A stretch of 64,000 bases of DNA. It comes from Rhodoplanes sp963724735 (GTDB taxonomy: Bacteria; Pseudomonadota; Alphaproteobacteria; Rhizobiales; Xanthobacteraceae). The notes beneath the pieces were generated by a model. It saw only the letters and a list, made by a program, of their open reading frames with translations. It was not told where the DNA came from and made no database searches. A program made the position numbers and the translations under genes. Every line of letters starts with the position of its first letter. Position 1 is the stretch's first letter. Where the stretch lies: NCBI GenBank assembly GCA_963724735.1, contig CAVRVX010000027.1:13700-77699 (forward strand). The letters run 5' to 3'. Shown here in pieces: positions 55,331 through 64,000 of this stretch.

Positions 55331-56683
55331 TCACTCCACGACGCTCGCGCGGGAAAGAAACTGTTCGAGCCAGTGGATGTGGTAGGCGCCGTCGATAATG
55401 TCCTTTTCGCGAATCAGGGCGCGGAACAAGGGCAGCGTGGTGTCGATGCCGTCGACCACCAGTTCGTCCAGCGCGCTGCGCAGCCGCATCAGGCATTCGG
55501 CGCGCGACTTGCCGTGGACGATCAGCTTGCCGAGCAGCGAATCGTAATAGGGCGGGATTCGATAGCCCTGATACACGGCCGAATCCATGCGCACGCCCAT
55601 CCCGCCCGGCACGTGGTAATGCACGATCTTCCCGGGCGACGGGCGAAACGACACCGGATTTTCCGCATTGATGCGACATTCGATGGCGTGGCCGTGGAAG
55701 GTGACGTCCTTTTGCTCGATCCCGAGCGGCGCGCCGGAGGCGACACGAATTTGTTCGAGCACGAGATCGATGTCGGTCACCATTTCGGTGACCGGGTGCT
55801 CGACCTGGATGCGCGTGTTCATCTCGATGAAGTAGAATTCTCCCCCCGCGTAGAGAAACTCGATGGTCCCGACGCTGAGATATTTGAGCTCGCGCATCGC
55901 GCGGGCGACGGTTGTGCCCAGCGCTTCGCGCTGGTCGGCGTTGAGCGCTGGAGAAGGACTTTCCTCCAGGAGCTTCTGATGGCGCCGCTGCAGCGAACAG
56001 TCGCGTTCGCCGAGATGAACGGCGTTTCCCTGTCCGTCGCCGAGAATCTGAAATTCGATATGGCGCGGTTCGGCGAGATATTTCTCGAGATAGAGCGTGT
56101 CGTCGCCGAACGCAGCCATCGATTCAGCGCGCGCGGTCGCGAGCGCATGGGCAAGATCGCGCGCCTCGCGGGCGATCTTCATGCCCCGTCCGCCGCCGCC
56201 GGCGGCCGCCTTCACCAGCACGGGATAGCCGATGTCGCGCGCGATGGTCTGCGCTTCCGCCTCCGACCCCACCGCGCCGTCGGAGCCGGGCACGACCGGG
56301 ATGCCGAGCTGCTTCGCCGTGCGTTTCGCCTCGATCTTGTCTCCCATCAGTCGGATATGGGCCGGCTTCGGGCCGATGAAATGCAGCCCGTGCTCGGCGA
56401 GGATTTCCGCGAAGCGGGCGTTCTCGGACAGAAAGCCGTAGCCTGGATGCACCGCGTCGGCGCCGGTGATCTCGCAAGCGGCGAGCAGCGCCGGGATGTT
56501 GAGATAGCTGTCCTTCGCCGCCGGCGGCCCGATGCACACGCTCTCGTCCGCCAGCCGCACGTGCATCGCGTCCTCGTCGGCCGTCGAATGCACCGCGACG
56601 GTCGCGATGCCGAGTTCCTTGCACGCGCGCAGCACCCGCAGCGCGATCTCTCCGCGATTGGCGATCAGGATTTTTTCGAACAT
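55331..56683 (-). CDS. accC: acetyl-CoA carboxylase biotin carboxylase subunit
   Basis: Carboxylates the biotin on AccB with ATP and bicarbonate, the first step of fatty acid synthesis. At 450 residues it has the standard length. It begins FEKILIANRGEIALRVLRAC and has VHPGYGFLSENARFAEI, the Gly-rich ATP loop KAAAGGGGRGMKIAR, EKYLAEPRHIEFQILGD and EMNTRIQVEHPVTEMVTDID. It is the last gene of aroQ-accB-accC, which is transcribed as a unit with a 90-bp gap after accB. Confidence 0.97.
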   Translation of the reverse strand: MFEKILIANRGEIALRVLRACKELGIATVAVHSTADEDAMHVRLADESVCIGPPAAKDSYLNIPALLAACEITGADAVHPGYGFLSENARFAEILAEHGLHFIGPKPAHIRLMGDKIEAKRTAKQLGIPVVPGSDGAVGSEAEAQTIARDIGYPVLVKAAAGGGGRGMKIAREARDLAHALATARAESMAAFGDDTLYLEKYLAEPRHIEFQILGDGQGNAVHLGERDCSLQRRHQKLLEESPSPALNADQREALGTTVARAMRELKYLSVGTIEFLYAGGEFYFIEMNTRIQVEHPVTEMVTDIDLVLEQIRVASGAPLGIEQKDVTFHGHAIECRINAENPVSFRPSPGKIVHYHVPGGMGVRMDSAVYQGYRIPPYYDSLLGKLIVHGKSRAECLMRLRSALDELVVDGIDTTLPLFRALIREKDIIDGAYHIHWLEQFLSRASVVE

Positions 56684-56773
56684 GACGTCCCGTTCAACTC
56701 ACCGCGTCGTTGCCGCGCGATGGGGCGCCGCATTTGATGAACGCCCGCGACTCCCGCTGAGCGCCGCGAACTC

Positions 56774-57295
56774 TTACTCGATGATCATCAGCGGCTCGCC
56801 GAATTCGACGGGCTGACCGTCCTCGATCAGAATCTGGGTGACAGTTCCCGCATGCGGCGCCGGAATCTGGTTCATGGTCTTCATCGCCTCAATGATGAGG
56901 ATGGGGTCGCCAGCCTTCACCTTGCTGCCCACTTCGACGAACGGCTTTGCGCCTGGTTCGGGCGCGCGATAGGCGGTGCCGACCATGGGCGAGGTGAGTA
57001 CGCCGGGATGCTTCGCGACCTCCGGAAGTCCGGCGGCGGGCGCAAACTCGCCGAGCGGGCCGTATTGGGGGCTCGTGGCGGCCGGCGTCGCTGCCGCGGC
57101 GACATAGGCCGCCGCTTGGCGGACGACGCGAACGCGCAGCCCGGCCTGCTCGATCTCGATTTCGGAAAGTCCGGTCTCATCCAATAGCCGCGCCAGGGCG
57201 CGCACGATCTGCTCTCCCGGCGCGATGGCGCTCGCCTCCGCCGCCCCCGCGGGGGCGGCGGCTAATGCCTGTCCGCTGTGGTCCTCCGCGCTCAC
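56774..57295 (-). CDS. accB: acetyl-CoA carboxylase biotin carboxyl carrier protein
   Basis: 173 residues. An N-terminal helix with LARLLDETGLSEIEIEQAGL is followed by an Ala/Pro-rich flexible linker and a C-terminal biotinyl domain. The biotin attachment site is IIEAMKTMNQIPAPHAGTV, the lysine in EAMKTMN. VGSKVKAGDPILI precedes it and EDGQPVEFGEPLMIIE ends the protein. It starts with GTG at 57295 after GAGGGCTGA, 3 bp after the aroQ stop, so the two are coupled. The fold and length are standard for the family. Confidence 0.96.
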   Translation of the reverse strand: MSAEDHSGQALAAAPAGAAEASAIAPGEQIVRALARLLDETGLSEIEIEQAGLRVRVVRQAAAYVAAAATPAATSPQYGPLGEFAPAAGLPEVAKHPGVLTSPMVGTAYRAPEPGAKPFVEVGSKVKAGDPILIIEAMKTMNQIPAPHAGTVTQILIEDGQPVEFGEPLMIIE

Positions 57296-57298
57296 GGC

Positions 57299-57748
57299 TC
57301 AGCCCTCCCGTTCGGTCGTTGCGGCCAGCCCTGAAATCGCCAGCGCGTATCCGAGCGGGCCAAATCCACAGATCACGGCCTTCGCCGCGCTTGACACATA
57401 GGACGTCCGGCGAAATTCCTCGCGGGCGTGAATGTTGGTGATGTGCACCTCGATCACCGGCGAAGGGCACGCCGCCACCGCGTCGAGCAGCGCAATCGAG
57501 GTGTGAGTGTAGGCGGCGGCGTTCAACACGACACCGGCGGCGCGTCTTGCCCCCGCCTCCTGAATCCAGCTCACCAGTTCGCCCTCGTGGTTGGATTGAC
57601 GGAATTCAATAGCCAGACCGTGCGGCTCGGCCGCTGCGCGGCATAGCTTTTCGATGTCCGCGAGAGTGGCATGCCCATAGATCTCCGGTTCGCGCGTGCC
57701 GAGCAAGTTCAGGTTCGGCCCGTTGATGACGTAAACGGTCTGCGCCAT
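57299..57748 (-). CDS. aroQ: type II 3-dehydroquinate dehydratase
   Basis: Third step of the shikimate pathway. The 149-residue protein opens with YVINGPNLNLLGTREPEIYG, where the Asn and Arg belong to the active site and the Tyr follows in the flexible lid. FRQSNHEGELVSWIQEAG, GVVLNAAAYTHTSIAL and PVIEVHITNIHAREEFRRTS complete the motifs. It is first in the aroQ-accB-accC operon, a conserved arrangement in many bacteria. The 315-bp gap upstream probably carries the operon promoter. Confidence 0.96.
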   Translation of the reverse strand: MAQTVYVINGPNLNLLGTREPEIYGHATLADIEKLCRAAAEPHGLAIEFRQSNHEGELVSWIQEAGARRAAGVVLNAAAYTHTSIALLDAVAACPSPVIEVHITNIHAREEFRRTSYVSSAAKAVICGFGPLGYALAISGLAATTEREG

Positions 57749-58063
57749 GGCATGCCTTCCGCAAAAGCGCGAATCCGAACGATTTCATCATGTATCAGCT
57801 TTATAGGGGCGAGACGGGACAAGGGGAAGCCTCGCAGACATTGGGCGACCCCGTTCGCTGTTATGTATGCGCATGAATGCCTAGACCGGGATGGGGGTGC
57901 CGGCGGCGGCGTAATTTTCGGCTGTCGGACCGCCGCGAAAAGGCTAAGGTGGCGTCCGAGCGTCTTTGGCGTTTTCCTTGGCGGCCGTGTCGGACATCGC
58001 GCTGGGCCGAACGGCGACGGTCCGAGAGAGGCGAACGATTGATCGTTACCAATGGAGACCTGA
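57749..58063. other. divergent promoter region between aroQ and the phasin gene
   Basis: 315 bp that must hold promoters in both directions. I see no strong consensus pair. The phasin start has a GGAG site (TGGAGACC) 7 bases upstream. Several GC-rich short inverted repeats such as GGCGG-rich stretches near 57900 and 57980 occur, but none is a clear terminator. No gene is seen. Confidence 0.35.
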
Positions 58064-58636
58064 ATGTCGGACGAAAACCTGAATCCTGCCGAGCGCGCGC
58101 TCGAAGACGTGAAGAGAAGCGTGGACGAGGCGATTTCCCGCACAGAGAGCGCGATGGCGCGAATGGGCTATGACGTTTCCGCCGCGAGCCGGGCCGCCGA
58201 CGACTACCGCACCCGGGTGTTTGAATACATGCGCATCAACATGAACGCCGCGCTCGATTATGCGAGCAATCTCGCCAGCGTAAAGTGGCCGCTCGACTTT
58301 ATGGGGCTGTCGGCGGGAAGGGCGCGCGAACAAGGGCTGACCACGCCGGCGCTTGCGGAAATCTCCTCCGCCACCAAGGCGGCTGAGGAGTATCGGATGC
58401 GCATGTTCCAGTTCATGAAGGAAAATCTCAACGGGATGCTCGAATACGCCGAGCGCTTGGCCACGGTGAAATCCCCCACTGAGTTCATCGAGGTATCGAC
58501 GAGCTTCGCTCGCAAGCAGTTCGAGGCGGCAACCGCGCAGTCGCAGGAGCTTGGGTCGCTCACCCAGAAGCTGTCCGCCTGCAACACGGAGTCTCTGTCG
58601 GGTCTGACGAAGGCGTTCACGCAGCCCAAAGAATAA
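58064..58636 (+). CDS. phasin-family protein with an internal duplication
   Basis: 190 residues, all helical, of the phasin_2 type that coats polyhydroxyalkanoate granules or acts as a general helical scaffold. Two related blocks are visible: AADDYRTRVFEYMRINMNAA, running on to LDYASNLASVKWPLDF (from residue 46), and AAEEYRMRMFQFMKENLNGM, running on to LEYAERLATVKSPTEF (from residue 106), spaced 60 residues apart. The C-terminus carries the usual Gln/Ser-rich helix. It stands alone with a good ribosome site. Granule binding is an inference. Confidence 0.86.
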   Translation: MSDENLNPAERALEDVKRSVDEAISRTESAMARMGYDVSAASRAADDYRTRVFEYMRINMNAALDYASNLASVKWPLDFMGLSAGRAREQGLTTPALAEISSATKAAEEYRMRMFQFMKENLNGMLEYAERLATVKSPTEFIEVSTSFARKQFEAATAQSQELGSLTQKLSACNTESLSGLTKAFTQPKE

Positions 58637-58698
58637 AGAACAGAGCGCCGCGGCGCACCTCTGCGCCGGCCGCCGGCTCTTTTAATTTCGCAACCTCG

Positions 58699-59358
58699 TT
58701 ATCGGGGTTGGGCGACGATGCGGATATAAGGCTTTGGCGCCGACCAGCCCTGTGGAAAGAGCTGTTTCGCCTCAGCCTCCGAAACCGATCCCGCGATAAT
58801 CACGTCTTCGCCCTGCTTCCAATTCACGGGGGTCGCCACCCTGTGGTTGGCCGTGAGCTGCAGGGAGTTGATCACCCGCAGCACCTCGTCGAAGTTGCGA
58901 CCGGTCGTCATCGGGTAGACCAGAATGAGCTTTATCTTCTTGTCCGGCCCAATCACGAAGACATTCCGCACGGTCTGGTTGTCCGCCGGCGTGCGGGTCG
59001 ATGCATCGCCCGAGGCTGTGGCCGGAAGCATTCCGTAAAGCTTCGACACCTTGAGGTCCGGATCGCCGATCATCGGATAGTTCGGGGCAAATCCCTGGGT
59101 CTCCTTGATGTCGAGAGCCCATTTGGCGTGGCTGTCTACCGGGTCGACCGACAAGCCGATGATCTTGACGCCGCGTTTGGCGAACTCGGGCGCAATTTTC
59201 GCCATGTATCCGAGTTCCGTCGTGCAAACCGGGGTAAAGTCTTTGGGGTGGGAAAAGAGCACGGCCCATGAGTTCCCGATCCAGTCGTGGAAGTGGATGC
59301 GGCCCTGCGTCGTTTCGGCTTCGAAATCGGGTGCGACATCGCCGATCTGAAAAGTCAT
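58699..59358 (-). CDS. 1-Cys peroxiredoxin (Prx6 type)
   Basis: 219-residue peroxidase that reduces H2O2 and organic hydroperoxides. The active site is SHPKDFTPVCTTELGYM, with peroxidatic Cys45 and the conserved Pro, Thr and later Arg. No second Cys is seen, so it is of the 1-Cys type. The extended C-terminal domain (VATPVNWKQGEDVIIAGSVS, then PQGWSAPKPYIRIV) is characteristic of the Prx6 group. An AGGAGGAT site precedes the ATG at 59358. The likely reductant is unknown; trxB is elsewhere in the window. Confidence 0.94.
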   Translation of the reverse strand: MTFQIGDVAPDFEAETTQGRIHFHDWIGNSWAVLFSHPKDFTPVCTTELGYMAKIAPEFAKRGVKIIGLSVDPVDSHAKWALDIKETQGFAPNYPMIGDPDLKVSKLYGMLPATASGDASTRTPADNQTVRNVFVIGPDKKIKLILVYPMTTGRNFDEVLRVINSLQLTANHRVATPVNWKQGEDVIIAGSVSEAEAKQLFPQGWSAPKPYIRIVAQPR

Positions 59359-59748
59359 GGGCGGATCCTCCTGTCAGCTCGTACAGCATCGTGTCCGGGG
59401 GGAGCTGGCGAGCGCGGAGAGGTAATATAAGCGCGCGGCCGCTGCGGTAAATGACCTGTAAGCGATAGAATTTACATAAGTTTTTTCATTTGTGGCGATG
59501 CCGGTTAGGAGAATTTGCCGCTCTCTTGCCTGCGCTAGGGAGCAAAATTTCCTGCCGTCCACAACGAAAGCCACGGTGGGGTCGTCAAGCGACTTCGGCA
59601 GAGGAAAAAGTTGGTCGCGCGAACCGGTCACCGCGTAAATGTGTCGTCTTCATTGCATCGCGGCGTTGACTTTTTTGCGATGCGGCGGCAAGCCTGCTGC
59701 AAGGCTCGGATGAAGCTCGTGCATAATTTAAAAGGCGGACGGCGTTCG
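59359..59748. other. divergent region between the peroxiredoxin gene and pccA
   Basis: 390 bp without a gene. The peroxiredoxin promoter should lie near 59400-59470, where the sequence is AT-rich (AATATAAGC, AATTTACATAAG). On the pccA side, TTGACT at 59665-59670 is flanked by an inverted repeat, GCATCGC at 59654-59660 and GCGATGC at 59676-59682. That is a possible operator over a -35 box, but the matching -10 box is weak. In-frame ATGs upstream of the pccA start used here lack conserved sequence. Confidence 0.4.
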
Positions 59749-61770
<2,022 letters not shown>

Positions 61771-62070
61771 CTTGACTGGCCGATCAATGCCGCGGCCACC
61801 AATGTTGGACTGCTTGTGATGCGCGTTTCGCCTTGTCTGCGCGTTGCGCGCAAAATGCGCCGACAGTCGTCGAACGCCGAGTTGCTTGCTTTGGGCGTAA
61901 ATCGCGCGAGTCCTTGAGAGCCCGTGGCTGTGACCTGGCTCCGACCGCGGGTCGCCGACCGCCACGCGTGGGTGCTCGCATCGGCTTGAGACCGGTGCGC
62001 GCGTTGCCGCGCCGTGACCGCGGCGATCGTCGAAGGGCGGCATGTCGGCGGACGGCCAGCGGGGAAGGGC
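61771..62070. other. intergenic region between pccA and the Mct-like gene
   Basis: 300 bp with no credible gene. It ends in GGGGAAGGGC before the next start codon. Short Arg-rich frames on both strands look like chance in GC-rich DNA. The gap suggests that the Mct-like gene has its own promoter, but I see no clear boxes. Confidence 0.35.
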
Positions 62071-63288
62071 ATGGCGAGAATTCTTCAGGGGATGCGGGTG
62101 GTGGAAGGGTCCGCCTTCGTCGCAATCCCGTTGGCCGGCATGACGCTCGCCCAAATGGGCGCCGACGTCATTAGGTTCGACCGCATCCGGGGCGGGCTCG
62201 ACCACTATCGCTGGCCGGTGACCAAGGACAACAAGAGCTTGTTTTGGGCCGGACTGAACAAGGGTAAGCGGTCCCTTGCAGTCGACATGGCGACGCCGGG
62301 CGGCCAGGAGATCGTCACCCGGCTGATCTGCGCCCCGGGGCCGGACGCCGGCATGTTCCTGACCAATCTGCGGGTCCGCGGCTGGATGGATTACGAGAAC
62401 CTGAAAAAGCATCGCGACGACCTGATCATGGTGTCGCTGCTCGGGACACGCGACGGCCGACCGGCCGTCGACTACACGATCAATCCGGCCGTCGGGTTTC
62501 CCTTCGCCACCGGGCCAGAAGGCTCGGAGGAGCCGGTCTGCCACGTGCTGCCGGCATGGGATTGCATCGCCGGGCAGACCGCGGCCATGGCCCTGCTGGC
62601 GGCGGAGCGCCACCGACGGCTCACCGGACAGGGCCAGATTGTTGAGTTGGCGCTCAAGGACGTGGCCCTCGGTACGATCGGCCATCTCGGCATCATCGGC
62701 GAAGTGATGGTCAATGGCGTGGATCGCGCCAAATACGGCAATGCGCTGTACGGCGCATATGGCCGCGACTTCGTCACCGCCGATGGGAAACGCGTGATGG
62801 TGATCGGCCTCACCAATCGGCAATGGGACGGGTTGCGGGCGGCAACAGGGATGCAGGTGGAATTTGAGGAGCTCGCACTTCGTTTGGGCCTCAATCTCGC
62901 CCGCGAAGGCGACCGCTTCAAGGCGCGCGAGGAGATCACCGCGCTTCTGGAGCCCTGGTTCCGCGTGCGTCGCGTCGAGGACTTCGCCCGCTCGTTCGAC
63001 GAACATGGGGTCACTTGGTCTGTGTTCCGCTCCTTCAAGCAGACGGTGGAGGAGGATCCCGACTGCTCGACCCAGAACCCGATGTTCAGCATGTTGGAGC
63101 AGCCGGGCATCGGCAGCTATCTCGCGCCGGGCCTTCCCATCGGGTTCGGCGCGTTGCAACGCGAACCGCCGCGCCGCGCTGCGATTCTCGGCGAGCACAC
63201 CGATGAAATCCTCGCTGAAATCGGCCTGACCGACGGCGAAATCGCCAAGCTGCACGACGACCGCGTGGTCGCCGGCCCCCGACCGTGA
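62071..63288 (+). CDS. CaiB/BaiF CoA-transferase, 2-methylfumaryl-CoA isomerase (Mct)-like
   Basis: 405-residue family III CoA transferase. Its sequence is close to my memory of Chloroflexus Mct, which moves CoA within mesaconyl-CoA from C1 to C4 in the 3-hydroxypropionate bicycle. Shared stretches are LQGMRVVEGSAFVAIPLAGM, LAQMGADVIRFDRIRGGLDH, SLFWAGLNKGKRSLAVDMAT, VCHVLPAWDCIAGQTAAMAL, AERHRRLTGQGQIVELALKD and EQPGIGSYLAPGLPIGF. The catalytic Asp of this family is expected in ALKDVALG. The ATG at 62071 follows GGGGAAGG. It lies after pccA, which fits propionyl-CoA or methyl-branched C5 metabolism. Confidence 0.86.
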   Translation: MARILQGMRVVEGSAFVAIPLAGMTLAQMGADVIRFDRIRGGLDHYRWPVTKDNKSLFWAGLNKGKRSLAVDMATPGGQEIVTRLICAPGPDAGMFLTNLRVRGWMDYENLKKHRDDLIMVSLLGTRDGRPAVDYTINPAVGFPFATGPEGSEEPVCHVLPAWDCIAGQTAAMALLAAERHRRLTGQGQIVELALKDVALGTIGHLGIIGEVMVNGVDRAKYGNALYGAYGRDFVTADGKRVMVIGLTNRQWDGLRAATGMQVEFEELALRLGLNLAREGDRFKAREEITALLEPWFRVRRVEDFARSFDEHGVTWSVFRSFKQTVEEDPDCSTQNPMFSMLEQPGIGSYLAPGLPIGFGALQREPPRRAAILGEHTDEILAEIGLTDGEIAKLHDDRVVAGPRP

Positions 63289-63314
63289 GGTGACTCTGCG
63301 GTCGGCTTGTCACG

Positions 63315-64000
63315 TCAGAGCAATGCGACCCGGCCGCCGGCCTGCCGGGCGAGGCGGCCAGCAAGCTCCAACTCTAGCAACGTGGTCAGCACGGTCGGAG
63401 CAGGAGCGCCCGACCAGCGAATGAGATCGTCGATCGCGACCGGGGTCGGCCCGAGCAGGGCGGTGATGCTCTGACGCGCGTCTCCATCCGGCGGCAGCGC
63501 GATCGGCAAGGCGGCGGCAAACGGTTCCTCCATCGGGCGCTCGGGCGCTTGTTCGATCATCGGGGAAAGCGCGGCGACGACGTCGTTTGCGACGCTCACC
63601 AGCGTTGCGCCCTGCTTGAGAAGATCGTTCGTGCCCTCCGCTCGCGGGTCGAGCGGCGAGCCCGGCACTGCGAACACTTCGCGCCCGTAGTCGAGCGCGC
63701 GGCGGGCGGTGATGAGCGAACCCGAGCGCCGCGCAGCCTCGACCACCACCACGCCGAGGACGAGGCCGGCGATAAGGCGATTGCGCCGGGGAAAATCACG
63801 CCCGCGTGGTGTCCAGCCGAGCGGCATTTCCGAGACCACGGCGCCGTTCGCAACGATGGCGTCAAGCAGATCCGCATGCTCGGGCGGATAGGGTCGGTCG
63901 TGGCCCCCCGCCAGCACCGCCGCCGTGCCGCGGGCGAGGCTGCCGCGATGGGCGGCGGCATCGATCCCGCGCGCAAGCCCGGACACCACAATGAAACCGG
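63315..64000 (-). CDS. dprA: DNA processing protein DprA, 5' part outside the window
   Basis: Single-strand DNA-binding protein that loads RecA during natural transformation. The visible 228 residues are the C-terminal part of the Rossmann domain and the winged helix: IVVSGLARGIDAAAHRGSLA, TAAVLAGGHDRPYPPEHADL, VVSEMPLGWTPRGRDFPRRN, RLIAGLVLGVVVVEAARRSG, SLITARRALDYGREVFAVPG and NDLLKQGATLV, all DprA (Smf) motifs. The C-terminal DprA_WH domain ends at 63315. The N-terminus is cut by the window end. The gene converges on the Mct-like gene. Confidence 0.95.
   Translation of the reverse strand, partial: GFIVVSGLARGIDAAAHRGSLARGTAAVLAGGHDRPYPPEHADLLDAIVANGAVVSEMPLGWTPRGRDFPRRNRLIAGLVLGVVVVEAARRSGSLITARRALDYGREVFAVPGSPLDPRAEGTNDLLKQGATLVSVANDVVAALSPMIEQAPERPMEEPFAAALPIALPPDGDARQSITALLGPTPVAIDDLIRWSGAPAPTVLTTLLELELAGRLARQAGGRVALL

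Overview
The window is chromosomal DNA of an alphaproteobacterium, most likely of the order Hyphomicrobiales (Rhizobiales), perhaps near the Xanthobacteraceae or Nitrobacteraceae. The evidence is high GC, strings of neighbours conserved in that order (rplY-pth-ychF; DUF2948-hisD-UPF0262-phosphatase-infA-maf-yacG; carB-greA; aroQ-accB-accC near aat-DUF2155-NDUFA12), a B12-dependent ribonucleotide reductase, an IcmF-type mutase, a phasin, and GC-rich palindromic intergenic repeats. Placement is inferred from family knowledge; no search was run. No tRNA, rRNA or CRISPR array was recognised.

Region by region. 1-7 kb: minus-strand housekeeping genes (partial purD, prs, pgeF, midA, lgt) with small hypotheticals. 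7-18.9 kb: plus-strand core genes from ubiK through rplY, pth, ychF, hisD, infA, maf, yacG and carB to greA. 19-25 kb: an Lrp regulator, trxB, a LysR gene broken by one extra base, a candidate structured RNA, msrP and an acyl-CoA dehydrogenase. 25-36.4 kb: a minus-strand catabolic block with the fused mutase IcmF and an operon of acyl-CoA ligase plus a complete LIV-type ABC transporter, whose LivG carries an extra N-terminal domain. 36.7-42.7 kb: a LysR effector domain without its DNA-binding part, an XRE regulator, a GlgM-GlgE alpha-glucan pair and a 2-hydroxychromene-2-carboxylate isomerase homologue.

43-52 kb is the accessory and unstable part. It holds three tandem GC-rich repeats and an intact IS66-family element with a perfect 8-bp target duplication, inserted at the stop codon of a low-GC gene that is also cut by an in-frame TAA. 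It also holds two displaced copies of the nrdJ 3' end, each followed downstream by foreign genes in the same orientation. These are a DUF4160 relic with an intact DUF2442 gene after one copy, and the low-GC gene after the other. A decayed toxin-antitoxin pair follows the native nrdJ end. nrdJ itself carries two palindromic repeats, one in frame and one associated with a frameshift. The most striking inference is that the 3' end of nrdJ has served repeatedly as a landing site for small cassettes.

52-64 kb returns to core metabolism: an NDUFA12-like gene, a DUF2155 gene, aat, a receiver-only response regulator, accC-accB-aroQ, a phasin with a duplicated core, a 1-Cys peroxiredoxin, pccA, a homologue of 2-methylfumaryl-CoA isomerase (Mct), and a partial dprA. 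pccA, the Mct-like gene, IcmF, the acyl-CoA ligase and the acyl-CoA dehydrogenase together suggest strong propionyl-CoA and branched acyl-CoA metabolism.
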